Positions 17,637 through 25,998 of a DNA stretch of 64,000 bases are shown here, one piece after another. The stretch spans positions 28,576-92,575 of the forward strand of contig CBCTHE010000012.1 in the NCBI GenBank assembly GCA_965146665.1. The letters are read 5' to 3'. Made by a program: the position numbers and the translations under genes. This DNA is from Ructibacterium sp965146665 (lineage in GTDB: Bacteria > Bacillota > Clostridia > Monoglobales > Monoglobaceae). The first letter of the stretch is position 1. Every line of letters starts with the position of its first letter. The notes under the pieces are model-generated. The model was not told the DNA's origin. It made no database searches and was given only the letters and a program-made list of their open reading frames with translations.

Positions 17637-18201
17637 GAATATTTTGCTCTGCGGTGTGGGCGGTCAGGGAACGGTGCTCGCCTCCAAACTGATTGCCGCC
17701 GCGGCCATGGAAAAAGGAATTCCGGTGATGAGCGCGGAGACCATTGGCATGGCCCAGCGGGGCGGCAGCGTATTCAGCCACCTGAGAATGGGTGAGGGCC
17801 TGTATTCCCCTATGATCGCCGCGCATTCCGCGGACATTATCATTGGGTTCGAGCCCGCCGAAACCGTCCGGATGCTGCCCTATCTCAAGGACGGCGGCTG
17901 GGTGGTGGTCAGCGCCCGCCCCATTATGCCGGTGACGGCGGCCCTCAAGGGCTCTGCCTACGACGGCCGGGAGATGATCGAATATCTAAAGTACCATGTG
18001 AAAAACCTCACAGTTGTGGACAGCGACAGGGCATGCCGGGAAATCGGCTCCTCCAAGGTGCTGAACATGGTTCTGCTGGGCGCGGCGGTGCGAAGCGGCG
18101 CGCTGGAGCTCACAGAGGAGGATATCCGCCGGGCTGTGCGGAAAAAAGTGGATCCCAGGTTCCATGCGCTCAATGACCGGGCGCTGGCATACGCAAAATA
18201 G
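17629..18201 (+). CDS. iorB: Indolepyruvate:ferredoxin oxidoreductase, beta subunit
   Basis: 190-residue gamma-type (POR_gamma) subunit that partners IorA. It begins MNKNILLCGVGGQGTVLASK, the GxGGQG nucleotide/CoA-contacting motif of 2-oxoacid:ferredoxin oxidoreductase gamma domains, followed by AQRGGSVFSHLRMG. The start ATG overlaps the iorA stop, with GGAGG nine bases upstream, so translation is coupled. The downstream paaK start is 34 bases away. The iorAB-paaK set implies fermentation or salvage of aromatic amino acids through arylacetyl-CoA. Confidence 0.95.
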   Translation: MNKNILLCGVGGQGTVLASKLIAAAAMEKGIPVMSAETIGMAQRGGSVFSHLRMGEGLYSPMIAAHSADIIIGFEPAETVRMLPYLKDGGWVVVSARPIMPVTAALKGSAYDGREMIEYLKYHVKNLTVVDSDRACREIGSSKVLNMVLLGAAVRSGALELTEEDIRRAVRKKVDPRFHALNDRALAYAK

Positions 18202-18235
18202 AGCTACATTTTTTGAAAGAAAGGCAGCGGGAACA

Positions 18236-19471
18236 GTGAAAATAACCGAATTACAATTACAGCAGATCAACAGTCAGATCAAGGCCCTTATTTCGGCCAA
18301 TAGCTTTTATGGCACCAAGCTGGAGGAATCCGGCGTTTCAGCGGTGCATACCCAGGAGGAATTTGAACGCCTTCCCTTTTCAGAGAAAGGGGATCTGCGG
18401 GACGCGTATCCGCTGGGGCTGATGACTGCGCCCGAGGAGAAGATCGTGCGCATCCATTCTTCGTCCGGCACCACCGGGCTCCCGGTCATCATTCCCTACA
18501 CGGCAAAGGATGTGGATGACTGGGCGGTCATGTTCCGGCGCTGCTATGAGATGGCCGGTATCACAAACCGGGACCGGATCCAGATCACACCTGGCTATGG
18601 CCTGTGGACAGCCGGGATCGGTTTCCAGAACGGGGCGGAAAAGCTAGGCGCAATGGTGATTCCAATGGGACCGGGCAACACGGACAAACAGCTTCAGATG
18701 ATGATGGACATGAACACCTCTGTGCTCTGTTCCACCTCCTCCTACGCACTGCTTCTGGCAGAGGAGATCGCAAAGCGGGGCATCGGGGACAGGATCCATC
18801 TGAAAAAAGGCGTGATCGGATCAGAGCGCTGGGGCGAAAAGATGCGCCAGCGGATTTCCTCAGAGCTCGGAATAGAGCTGTATGATATCTACGGGCTGAC
18901 AGAGGTCTATGGCCCCGGAATCGGCATCAGCTGTCAGTATGGCTGCGGTATGCACTATTGGGATGATTACCTCTATATTGAAATCATTGATCCGGTCACA
19001 GGCAAGAACCTCCCTGACGGTGAACTGGGCGAGGTGGTCATCACCACGCTGGTGAAAGAGGGGGCGCCGCTGATCCGTTACCGGACCCACGACCTCTCCC
19101 GGATCATACCGGGAGACTGTCCCTGCGGCAGTCATTATCCGCGTCTTGACACCATTATGGGACGGACCGACGACATGATGAAGATCAAGGGCGTCAATGT
19201 ATTTCCCAGTCAGATTGAAGAGGTGCTCCGGCAGTTTCAGGAGATCTCCAGCGAATATCAGATTAGAATCTCCCATCTGGACGGCAAGGACACCATGCGG
19301 ATCTATGTGGAAACGGACGGAACGGTGGACTTTATGGATCTGAGCCGCCGTATCTCCGCGCTGGTCAAAAGCCGGATCGGCTTTACACCGCTGGTCAAGG
19401 TGGTGGAACTGGGCGTTTTGCCCCGAAGTGAAAAAAAGTCCAGGCGCGTCATCGACGAACGCTACAGTTAA
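18236..19471 (+). CDS. paaK: Phenylacetate--CoA ligase family enzyme
   Basis: ANL-superfamily adenylate-forming ligase, 411 residues from a GTG start at 18236. The GTG is chosen because AAAGAAAGG lies upstream and because upstream codons overlap iorB. The phosphate-binding loop is SSSGTTGLPVIIP (residues about 78-90), then DIYGLTEVYGPG, the hinge/ribose motif YRTHDLSRII, and a C-terminal AMP-binding_C2 domain containing the catalytic-type lysine in RSEKKSRRV. In this operon with iorAB it probably interconverts arylacetates and aryl-CoA, which would yield ATP in the reverse direction; that direction is inference. Confidence 0.92.
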   Translation: MKITELQLQQINSQIKALISANSFYGTKLEESGVSAVHTQEEFERLPFSEKGDLRDAYPLGLMTAPEEKIVRIHSSSGTTGLPVIIPYTAKDVDDWAVMFRRCYEMAGITNRDRIQITPGYGLWTAGIGFQNGAEKLGAMVIPMGPGNTDKQLQMMMDMNTSVLCSTSSYALLLAEEIAKRGIGDRIHLKKGVIGSERWGEKMRQRISSELGIELYDIYGLTEVYGPGIGISCQYGCGMHYWDDYLYIEIIDPVTGKNLPDGELGEVVITTLVKEGAPLIRYRTHDLSRIIPGDCPCGSHYPRLDTIMGRTDDMMKIKGVNVFPSQIEEVLRQFQEISSEYQIRISHLDGKDTMRIYVETDGTVDFMDLSRRISALVKSRIGFTPLVKVVELGVLPRSEKKSRRVIDERYS

Positions 19472-19480
19472 ACAGAAAAG

Positions 19481-19516
19481 AACCCCCGCATACTGCAAAA
19501 ACAGTATGCGGGGGTT
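19481..19516 (+). terminator. Intrinsic terminator after paaK
   Basis: A 15-bp perfect stem (AACCCCCGCATACTG and its complement) around CAAAAA, ending in TTT. It closes the ior operon ten bases after the paaK stop. Confidence 0.85.
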
Positions 19517-19518
19517 TC

Positions 19519-19903
19519 AGACTGTAAAAGAACGGAATAATGAGAGAGAAAGGAGAGAGAGCTTTCCGTAAAAAACGAAAAATAGAGCAGGAAAGGCAAA
19601 AAGAAGGGAGTTCCCATGCCCATATTGTCAGCTATTTCAGAGCCAGTGAAGAAAAGTCTGTAAATAAGAACTCTTAGATAAACTTGAGGAACTTTTAGGG
19701 GAGAAATAATCTCTCCAGCTCCTGATATATATTATCTTAAAAAATGCGTATGCCAAGAACAGGCAGGTGTATCCCTGTCTGGGTTCGGGAGAGATTTCTT
19801 GATACATTGTATAAAGCTCCAAACAGTTGTCATACAAAAACATCATAATTTGACAAAACATGACCTTTTCCGCTCTGTTTATATTGGCCGTGAAAAATGC
19901 ATA
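19519..19903. other. Gene-poor region left of the recombinase
   Basis: About 385 AT-rich bases. Only short frames without recognisable products are present, including a 15-codon frame with a plausible RBS at 19617. If the recombinase marks one end of a mobile element, the other end may lie here, but I see no repeat matching the right junction near 21620. Confidence 0.4.
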
Positions 19904-19932
19904 TTGAAATCTATGCCAAATTATGCTATTGT
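19904..19932 (+). promoter_or_regulatory. Promoter of the serine recombinase gene
   Basis: TTGAAA and TATTGT with a 17-base spacer, about 50 bases upstream of the start codon. Confidence 0.5.
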
Positions 19933-19979
19933 AATAACTGTGGATAAATCATAAACCAGGATAGAAAGAAGGTGAAAAA

Positions 19980-21572
19980 ATGCGTCCATCTGTTATTTAT
20001 TTAAGAAAATCCAGAGCCGATATTCAGGCTGAGATGCAGGGGGAGACAGAAACCCTGGCAAGGCACGAGGCGGCCCTGGTGTCCCTGGCAAAGGCAAAGA
20101 ACATTTTGATCGGTAATATATACCGGGAGGTAGAATCCGGCGATTCCATCTCAGAGCGACCGGTAGTCCAGCGGCTGATCCGTGAGGTTGAAGATGAACG
20201 CTGGGAGAGCGTGCTGGTCATGGATGTGGACCGGCTGGCCAGAGGCGACACCATTGATCAGGGGATCATCGCTCAGACCTTTCAGTACAGCAGGACGAAG
20301 ATTGTCACCCCGGTGAAAACCTACGATCCGAATAATGAATTTGACGAAGAGTATTTTGAATACGGGCTGTTCATGGCACGCCGGGAATACAAGGCGATCA
20401 AGCGGCGTATGCAAAGAGGCCGCGAGGCGTCTGTTCGGGAGGGGAAATACGTAGGCTCCTGCGCGCCATATGGCTATGACCGGGTCAAAATTGAACACGG
20501 CAAGGGCTATACGCTGAAAATCAATGAAGAGCAGGCCAATGCCATCCGTCTGATTTTTGAGCTGTATACCAAGGGACTGCCGGCGGCGGACGGAACCACA
20601 GAACGAATCGGCGTCTCGAAAATTGTACGCTATTTAAACCACCTGGGCATCAAGCCCAAAAGGGAAGCGCTGTGGTCGCCGGCGTCCGTTCGGGATATTT
20701 TGATCAACCCCGTGTATATAGGAAAGGTGCGCTGGAACTGGCGGCCTGTGAAATGGAAAATTGAAAACGGGGAAAAATCCTATGAACGTCCCCGAAACAG
20801 CGGCGAATCCTTTGTATTAACCGACGGACTGCACGAAGCGCTCATTGCTCAGGAGACATGGGATATGGCGCAGAAGTATATGAAGTCCAATCCGCCCCGG
20901 CCCATACAGATCCGGAACACAGTGAAAAACCCGCTTGTGGGCTTGATCGTCTGCGGCAAATGCGGCAGGAAAATGGTGCGCAGACCCTATGGAGACCGTC
21001 AGCCGCCTGCGCTGATCTGTCCATACAGCACGTGTAATAACGTAAGCTCAAAGCTGGAGATCGTGGAATGCCGGGTGCTCAGCTCACTGCAAAGCTGGGT
21101 CCGGGAGTATCAGCTGACCTGGAATGCGGAGACAGCGAACCCGCTGGCCGCGCAAATCAGGCTGAAAGAGGAAGCTCTGGCACAGCTTGACAAGAAGCTG
21201 CTGCTCATGAAGCAAAAGACAGAGAATATATATAACTTTTTGGAGCAGGGCATCTATAGCACGGAGGTATTTCTTGAGCGGTCCAGAAAACTGAGCGAAG
21301 AGACCAGCGGGATAGAAAAGCAAAGAGAACTGATCCAAAATGTGATAACGACAGAAAAGAAAGCCATGCAAAGCCGGAAATATCTGATACCCAAAATAGA
21401 GCATCTGCTGGATGTGTATTGGGAATTGGACAGTCCAAAGCATAAAAATGATATGCTGCGGGAAGTGATTGACAAGATAGAATATACAAAAGATAAACGA
21501 GGCACAGGCAACAGCCCGAATGACGACTTTGTACTGACACTCTATCCAAGACTGCCGGAGGATAACGCATAA
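19980..21572 (+). CDS. Large serine recombinase (site-specific integrase)
   Basis: 530-residue recombinase of the phage-integrase/transposon type. Residues 1-150 are the resolvase catalytic domain with the nucleophile in YLRKSRAD (S11) and the arginine-bearing VMDVDRLARGD near 80. A Recombinase domain follows (GYDRV... to about 300). The zinc beta-ribbon is CGKCGRKM...CPYSTCNN near 322-347, and the C-terminal part is a coiled coil. Such enzymes integrate and excise elements at short att sites and are usually encoded right beside one attachment end. Here the stop is about 50 bases from a coat-protein gene that has lost its 5' part. No other phage genes are adjacent. Confidence 0.9.
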   Translation: MRPSVIYLRKSRADIQAEMQGETETLARHEAALVSLAKAKNILIGNIYREVESGDSISERPVVQRLIREVEDERWESVLVMDVDRLARGDTIDQGIIAQTFQYSRTKIVTPVKTYDPNNEFDEEYFEYGLFMARREYKAIKRRMQRGREASVREGKYVGSCAPYGYDRVKIEHGKGYTLKINEEQANAIRLIFELYTKGLPAADGTTERIGVSKIVRYLNHLGIKPKREALWSPASVRDILINPVYIGKVRWNWRPVKWKIENGEKSYERPRNSGESFVLTDGLHEALIAQETWDMAQKYMKSNPPRPIQIRNTVKNPLVGLIVCGKCGRKMVRRPYGDRQPPALICPYSTCNNVSSKLEIVECRVLSSLQSWVREYQLTWNAETANPLAAQIRLKEEALAQLDKKLLLMKQKTENIYNFLEQGIYSTEVFLERSRKLSEETSGIEKQRELIQNVITTEKKAMQSRKYLIPKIEHLLDVYWELDSPKHKNDMLREVIDKIEYTKDKRGTGNSPNDDFVLTLYPRLPEDNA

Positions 21573-21621
21573 GCACCGCCTTATATTTGTTATCCTCCTT
21601 TGGAATAAGGTTATACGATAA

Positions 21622-22038
21622 CATTATGGAGCGAATGAATTAGCCCATCTGGAAATAGTTGGGACGATTGTACGCCAGCTGGTTAAAAATGCTACGACAA
21701 GCGAAATAGAAAATAGTCCCTTTGGGGCATATTTCATGAACCATGGACGCGGTGTATTTCCGGCGGATGCAACGGGCATGCCGTACAGCGCAAACAGCAT
21801 TGCTGTCACTGGGGATCCGATCGCGGATCTGGTCGAGGATTTGGCTGCTGAACAAAAAGCGCGGGCCGTATATGACAACATCCTGCGGGTATCGGATGAC
21901 CCGGACGTCAATGATGTAATAAAATTCCTGCGCCAGCGCGAAATCGTCCATTTCCAGCGTTTCGGTGAAGCTCTGGACCAGCTGCAGAATACACCTGCGC
22001 TGCAGGGCTTCTGTCCGGGAATGAATAATACAAAATAA
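21622..22038 (+). pseudogene. cotJC: CotJC / manganese-catalase-like spore coat protein, 5'-truncated
   Basis: A 138-codon open stretch without a proper start encodes the C-terminal part of a CotJC protein. It shows ANELAHLEIVGTIVRQL (ferritin-like helix with metal-ligand E and H), then FMNHGRGVFPADATG, TGDPIADLVEDLAAEQKAR, and DVNDVIKFLRQREIVHFQRF. CotJC proteins are near 190 residues, so roughly the first 50-60 are missing. The preceding in-frame codon is a stop. The break lies about 50 bases beyond the serine recombinase gene, consistent with an insertion into, or rearrangement at, cotJC. An ATG at 21736 could only give a fragment lacking most metal ligands. Confidence 0.8.
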
Positions 22039-22053
22039 AATGAAGTCCAAAAT

Positions 22054-22244
22054 GGGAACCGCAAAATGCGGTTCCCTGAGGTCACTGACAAAGTGGCCGC
22101 CGATACGTAAAATTTCGAATGATTTTGAGATGAATTGACTGCCCAAAGCCCATAAATCCGTCGCCGGGCCCGTACGGCAGCGTCCAAAATCATTCCAAAT
22201 TTAGATTTGTCAGCAGTCTGTGGGAACCGCATTTTGCGGTTCCC
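22054..22244. repeat. Short element bounded by identical inverted hairpins
   Basis: A 23-base palindromic hairpin at 22054-22076 (arms GGGAACCGCA/TGCGGTTCCC) reappears as its exact reverse complement at 22222-22244. Internal matches extend the pairing (CTGACAAA and AATGATTTTG blocks on both sides), so the 191-base unit folds as one long imperfect stem. This is the architecture of a MITE or folded intergenic element. It contains no gene. Confidence 0.6.
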
Positions 22245-22257
22245 TTCATTTATAAAA

Positions 22258-22350
22258 TTGTTTTGCAGCAAGATATTGTCCTGAATTCATTACTCAAAGC
22301 CCGCGAAACTGCGGAAGATTCCATTCCTTTGCCGTCAGGCGGATTAGGGG
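22258..22350. repeat. Truncated copy of the repeat seen at 14083-14220
   Basis: CAGCAAGATATTGTCCTGAA (22266) matches 14083 with one difference, and the AAACTGCGGAAGATT stretch (about 22306) through GCCGTC matches the sequence beginning near 14178. The middle portion present at 14109-14177 is missing here. No gene. Confidence 0.55.
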
Positions 22351-22550
22351 GGCCGAAAAGTGCCGGACTAACGCTGACGCCTTCCGGAAAAGAGGATGCG
22401 TAACAGAACGTTTAAACCTTTGGCGTTCTGAGTCAAAACAGACAAAACGCAGTTTACGTTAACGACGGACCGGGAACGGTTATCAATCCAAAATATTATT
22501 TTCCGCTTACTGGGGTATAAACCTTGCATCCGCTGTCCCCCGTCCGCACA
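22351..22550. other. Intergenic stretch without recognisable gene
   Basis: About 200 bases between the repeat copy and the ytfJ terminator. Short frames have no RBS and no known product. Nothing else was recognised. Confidence 0.4.
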
Positions 22551-22589
22551 AAAAGGCCCGGCCTCTGCCAAACACAGAGCCGGGCTTTT
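22551..22589 (-). terminator. Intrinsic terminator of the lysA-ytfJ operon
   Basis: On the minus strand CAAAAGCCCGGCTCTG pairs with CAGAGGCCGGGCCTT, followed by TTTT. It lies just downstream of ytfJ. Confidence 0.8.
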
Positions 22590-22599
22590 GGTCTGTCTG

Positions 22600-23064
22600 C
22601 TAAGCGTCCGGATTCTGCGCGGAAAAATCCTCTTCGTCCAGATCGTCAACGGTCACTTCGACTTTCTTGTCCTTGTGAAACAATTCGGAAACCTTGTCAA
22701 TCGCGTCCGGTGCCATATCCAGCAGTCTGTCATAGATGCTGTTCTGCGGGGTCACGGAGATCATGCGGATCTTGCCGTTCCCAACCACCAAAAACGCCTC
22801 CGGTGTCAGGGAAATTCCGCCGCCGGTGGCACCGCCGAACATATTTTTCGGCGCATCCTCCGGACCGCCCTTTCCCGCCCGGTATTTCTCAAACTCAGAG
22901 CCGCCCACGCCAAAGCCCAGGGCCACCTTGGATATCGGAATGATCACCGATCCATCCGGTGTTGTGATCGCGTCCCCGACAATGGTGTTGACATCGATCA
23001 TTTCTTTCAGTCCCTGCAAAGCCGTATACATGATACCTTCAATCGGATGCTTGTTTTCAGCCAT
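22600..23064 (-). CDS. ytfJ: GerW family sporulation protein YtfJ
   Basis: 154-residue protein of the spore-associated GerW/YtfJ family, needed for normal germination in Bacillus. Family signatures are the N-terminal HPIEGIMYTALQGLKEMIDVNTIVG, VIIPISKVALGFGVGGSEF near 44-62, and the glycine-rich GGATGGGISLTPEAFLV near 84-100. The acidic tail (DDLDEEDFS) is also typical. Its start overlaps the DUF2953 gene by 8 bases, a pairing conserved among spore-formers. It is the last gene before the operon terminator and, with the cotJC remnant, identifies a sporulating lineage. Confidence 0.92.
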   Translation of the reverse strand: MAENKHPIEGIMYTALQGLKEMIDVNTIVGDAITTPDGSVIIPISKVALGFGVGGSEFEKYRAGKGGPEDAPKNMFGGATGGGISLTPEAFLVVGNGKIRMISVTPQNSIYDRLLDMAPDAIDKVSELFHKDKKVEVTVDDLDEEDFSAQNPDA

Positions 23065-23809
23065 GTTTTACACTTCCTTTGTTAAAATAATGATAGCAAT
23101 AAGTAACCGCCAGCCTCCACCCCTGTTTTAACAGGGCGTTAATAATATGCGCTGGCCTTACCTTAATTATACTCCTAATTTCCAAATCAAAGCGCTTTTC
23201 GTAAAAATCCGGCGTGACCTCCATGGCCGGATAGGCCATGTGGACATACCGGCACGCCACCGGGTAGGCCATTCCCACAGCGCCCCATACGGCGCCGTAG
23301 GCCATGCCGGTATGGGCCGGGTTTCCCGTACCAAAATCCAGTCGGATCCGCAGCATAGGGACCTCGATCCGGTAACGAATATCGCCGAAAAACGTGTGGA
23401 GCACATCCCTGCCCTGTTCCCACAGGTCACGGTATTCCTCCAGAACCGCCTCAAGACCCCCTGGCTGGTAACCGCCTTTCTCCGGATCATAAATCCGCTT
23501 TTTATCCGCACTCCACCTCTCCGAGAACCGATTTTTTTTCGCCGTGCCTTTTCCCTGTTCCGGCTGTGGCGCTTCCCGCTCCGAACCGCCGGACTGCTCC
23601 GCCTCCGCCTTTGACGCAGGATTCTCCGGCTTATGCGCCGAAAAATCCCGCAGCAACAGTGTCCGGCGAAACCCAAGGGCACGCAGTTCCAGGGTCAGTT
23701 TCTTGTCCCGGACGTGCAGATACAGCGACCACGTTGTCCATATGCCAATGATAAGCAACAGGACAGCCGCCGCCAATGCCGCCAGCAGGCCCAGGAACAC
23801 ATACCGCAT
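23057..23809 (-). CDS. DUF2953 domain-containing membrane-anchored protein
   Basis: 250 residues with one N-terminal membrane segment (about 5-30), a variable acidic/charged linker rich in E, K and P (about 65-110), and a C-terminal DUF2953-type region containing LRIRLDFGTGNPAHTG and GAVWGAVG. DUF2953 genes commonly precede ytfJ in endospore formers and a role in spore formation is presumed, not shown. The ATG at 23809 is 26 bases after scpB's stop, in the same transcript. Confidence 0.8.
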   Translation of the reverse strand: MRYVFLGLLAALAAAVLLLIIGIWTTWSLYLHVRDKKLTLELRALGFRRTLLLRDFSAHKPENPASKAEAEQSGGSEREAPQPEQGKGTAKKNRFSERWSADKKRIYDPEKGGYQPGGLEAVLEEYRDLWEQGRDVLHTFFGDIRYRIEVPMLRIRLDFGTGNPAHTGMAYGAVWGAVGMAYPVACRYVHMAYPAMEVTPDFYEKRFDLEIRSIIKVRPAHIINALLKQGWRLAVTYCYHYFNKGSVKHG

Positions 23810-23835
23810 ACACGATTACCCCTTTGCTTCGGATT

Positions 23836-24477
23836 CTATTCTTCCTCCGGGCAGGCAAAAACCGCCGCTTCCGCCGGTTCTTCCTCCGTCCCGTCCTCAT
23901 TCTCCATGGCGAGCTGTTCATGATCCAGCTCCATTTCCAGCTGTTCCCCCTCCTCCTCGGACTGGCCGAAGGTCTCGAAGTCCGGAAGCTCCGCCAGCGC
24001 GGCGATTCCAAAACAGCGCAGGAATTCCTGCGTGGTGCCGAACAGGATAGGCCGGCCGGGCGCGTCCAGCCGTCCGACCTCCTCAATCAGGTTCCTCTCA
24101 ATCAGCCGGTTTACAATATAGTCACAGTTCACGCCCCGGATATGCTCAATGGTGCTCCGGGTGACCGGCTGTTTATATGCCACAATGGCCAGCACCTCAA
24201 TGGCCGCGTTGGAAAGGCTCTGCTTTCTTCTGGGCTCCGCCAGCATGGCCACATAATCGTGGTACTCGCCCCGGGTACACATCTGATAGGCATCCTCCAT
24301 CTGGATAATATGGATTCCACGGCGCTCATAGTTATAGTCATCCATCATTTTTTTCAGGATTTCCCGCAGAGAACGCCTGTCCACATCCACGATATCCGCC
24401 AGCTTTTCAATATCCACCGCGTCCCCGGCCGCAAAGAGCACGCTCTCCAAAATGGCCTGAATTTCTCTGATTTCCAT
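23836..24477 (-). CDS. scpB: Segregation and condensation protein B
   Basis: Kleisin-interacting winged-helix subunit of the SMC-ScpAB condensin, which compacts and helps segregate the chromosome. 213 residues. The N-terminal ILESVLFAAGDAVDIEKLADIV and middle SNAAIEVLAIVAYKQPVTRSTI are hallmark ScpB motifs, followed by RLDAPGRPILFGTTQEFLRCFG. The C-terminus is an acidic, Glu-rich extension of about 50 residues beyond the usual core. It lies 24 bases after scpA. Confidence 0.95.
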   Translation of the reverse strand: MEIREIQAILESVLFAAGDAVDIEKLADIVDVDRRSLREILKKMMDDYNYERRGIHIIQMEDAYQMCTRGEYHDYVAMLAEPRRKQSLSNAAIEVLAIVAYKQPVTRSTIEHIRGVNCDYIVNRLIERNLIEEVGRLDAPGRPILFGTTQEFLRCFGIAALAELPDFETFGQSEEEGEQLEMELDHEQLAMENEDGTEEEPAEAAVFACPEEE

Positions 24478-24501
24478 AAATGCTTCTTTCCTCTTCGCTT
24501 G

Positions 24502-25272
24502 TTAATCTTCGATATTGGTCAAATCCATCTCGTCGCTGTCATCATTGCGGTAGATCCTGGGATTGGCGATATCCAGGTTCTCTCCATATTCTACCCGGAT
24601 TTTCTTCAGTTTAACCAGTTCCAGCACCGCCAGAAAGGACGCCACCGCCTCCGGCCTGGACTTTACGCCCTGAAACAGCTCCTTGAACATCATTCGGCTC
24701 TTGGATACCAGCCGTTTCCAGATCCCCATAACCTTTTTCCGGATAGACACCTTCTCATGTCCCACGATACCGTCAAAGGAATGGCGGGGCGGCGGCTGTT
24801 TCCGCTCCAGCTTCTGATAGGCACGCCGGTAGGCCGCCGCCAGATTCTCCGGCGTAAGGCTTGCGTAATTCCATTCGGCCGGCGGCCGTTCAATGGCATC
24901 CGGCGCCTTGAAAAACATGGACGCGCCGATATGCTGACGCGCGCCGAAAAACACCGCGGCCTCTTTGACCTTGTTGTATTCCACCAGCCTGCGCACCAGC
25001 TCTTCCCTGGGGTCAGCCGCCTCCTCTTCCTCTGCCTCCGGTTTGGGCAGCAGCATCTTTGACTTGATCTGAAGCAAGGTCGCCGCCAGCACGAGGAATT
25101 CGCTGGAGACCTCCAGGTCCATCTCCTGCATCTCCTGCATGACGGACAGATACTGGTCCAAAATGACGGAGATGGGGATATCATAGATGCTGACCTTGTT
25201 CTTCCGAATCAGGGTCAGCAACAGGTCCAGCGGCCCCTCGAAATGCTCCAGCTTAAATTTTAACTGCTCCAT
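24502..25272 (-). CDS. scpA: Segregation and condensation protein A
   Basis: Kleisin subunit bridging SMC heads. From the ATG at 25272 it is 256 residues starting MEQLKFKLEHFEGPLDLLL, the canonical ScpA N-terminus. The segment FLVLAATLLQIKSKMLLP (about 68-85) and a C-terminal winged helix with ASFLAVLELVKLKKI are also diagnostic. The frame continues to a TTG at 25314, overlapping the protease gene, but that start would add residues unlike the family. Upstream GGAG is 17 bases from the ATG, so initiation may be coupled to the upstream gene. Confidence 0.94.
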   Translation of the reverse strand: MEQLKFKLEHFEGPLDLLLTLIRKNKVSIYDIPISVILDQYLSVMQEMQEMDLEVSSEFLVLAATLLQIKSKMLLPKPEAEEEEAADPREELVRRLVEYNKVKEAAVFFGARQHIGASMFFKAPDAIERPPAEWNYASLTPENLAAAYRRAYQKLERKQPPPRHSFDGIVGHEKVSIRKKVMGIWKRLVSKSRMMFKELFQGVKSRPEAVASFLAVLELVKLKKIRVEYGENLDIANPRIYRNDDSDEMDLTNIED

Positions 25273-25294
25273 AGTAACACCGTGCTTTTCTCCT

Positions 25295-25981
25295 TTAGTG
25301 AATAAAAGTTCCAATTATCATATCATAGAATGCCATAATCGCGGATTCGCCCCGAAAGAGCAGCTCGTTAAAAATCGGCAGGTTGATCAGCAGAATCAGG
25401 ACAATGAAGCCATACCGCTCATATTCCATGATCTTGAAATAGATCCGGGCGGGCAGCAGGGCGTTCAGAATCTTTGAGCCGTCCAGGGGCGGAATTGGAA
25501 TCAGGTTGAACATGCCCAGCCCCAGATTGATCATGACCATATACCGGCAGAGCATATAGCAAACCGTGGCCAGCTGAAAGGAAAAGCCCGCATTGGACGC
25601 AAAGGTCATGCTCCCCAGGGCAACAACGCCGATTTCGGCCAGAAAGGCCATCAGGAAATTCGACAGGGGCCCGCCCAGTGAGGTGAGCACCATCCCGCCC
25701 TTTTTGCTGTTGAAGTTCCACGGATTCACCGGCACCGGCTTCGCCCAGCCAAAGCCAAACAGAAACAGGCAGATGGCGCCGAAGGGATCCAGGTGGTGCA
25801 GGGGATTCAGGGACAGACGGCCGGAGTATTTGGCCGTCTTATCCCCCATCCAGTAGGCGACCAGGCCGTGGGACAGTTCATGAACCGACAGGGACAGCAG
25901 AACGCAGAAGGCGATGACCAGAATATAGAGAAGCTTCTCGCCGCCGCTTAAACTGCCGTCCCGAAGCAGAGATAATAGCAT
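25295..25981 (-). CDS. Site-2 protease family protein (peptidase M50, YwhC-like)
   Basis: 228-residue intramembrane zinc metalloprotease. The HExxH motif is HELSHG at about residues 34-39 in the first membrane segments, and the third ligand region is NPLHHLDPFG (about 59-68) plus NLIPIPPLDGSKIL near 160-173, typical of the short M50B group adjacent to scpAB in Firmicutes. About five hydrophobic segments. Substrate unknown. It lies between lysA and scpA with small spacing, in the same operon. Confidence 0.92.
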   Translation of the reverse strand: MLLSLLRDGSLSGGEKLLYILVIAFCVLLSLSVHELSHGLVAYWMGDKTAKYSGRLSLNPLHHLDPFGAICLFLFGFGWAKPVPVNPWNFNSKKGGMVLTSLGGPLSNFLMAFLAEIGVVALGSMTFASNAGFSFQLATVCYMLCRYMVMINLGLGMFNLIPIPPLDGSKILNALLPARIYFKIMEYERYGFIVLILLINLPIFNELLFRGESAIMAFYDMIIGTFIH

Positions 25982-25998
25982 AGTTTTTCCTCCGTTGT

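Noticed and set aside
23776..25062. 428-codon plus-strand frame
   Set aside because: Antisense to scpB/scpA; no RBS and no domain.
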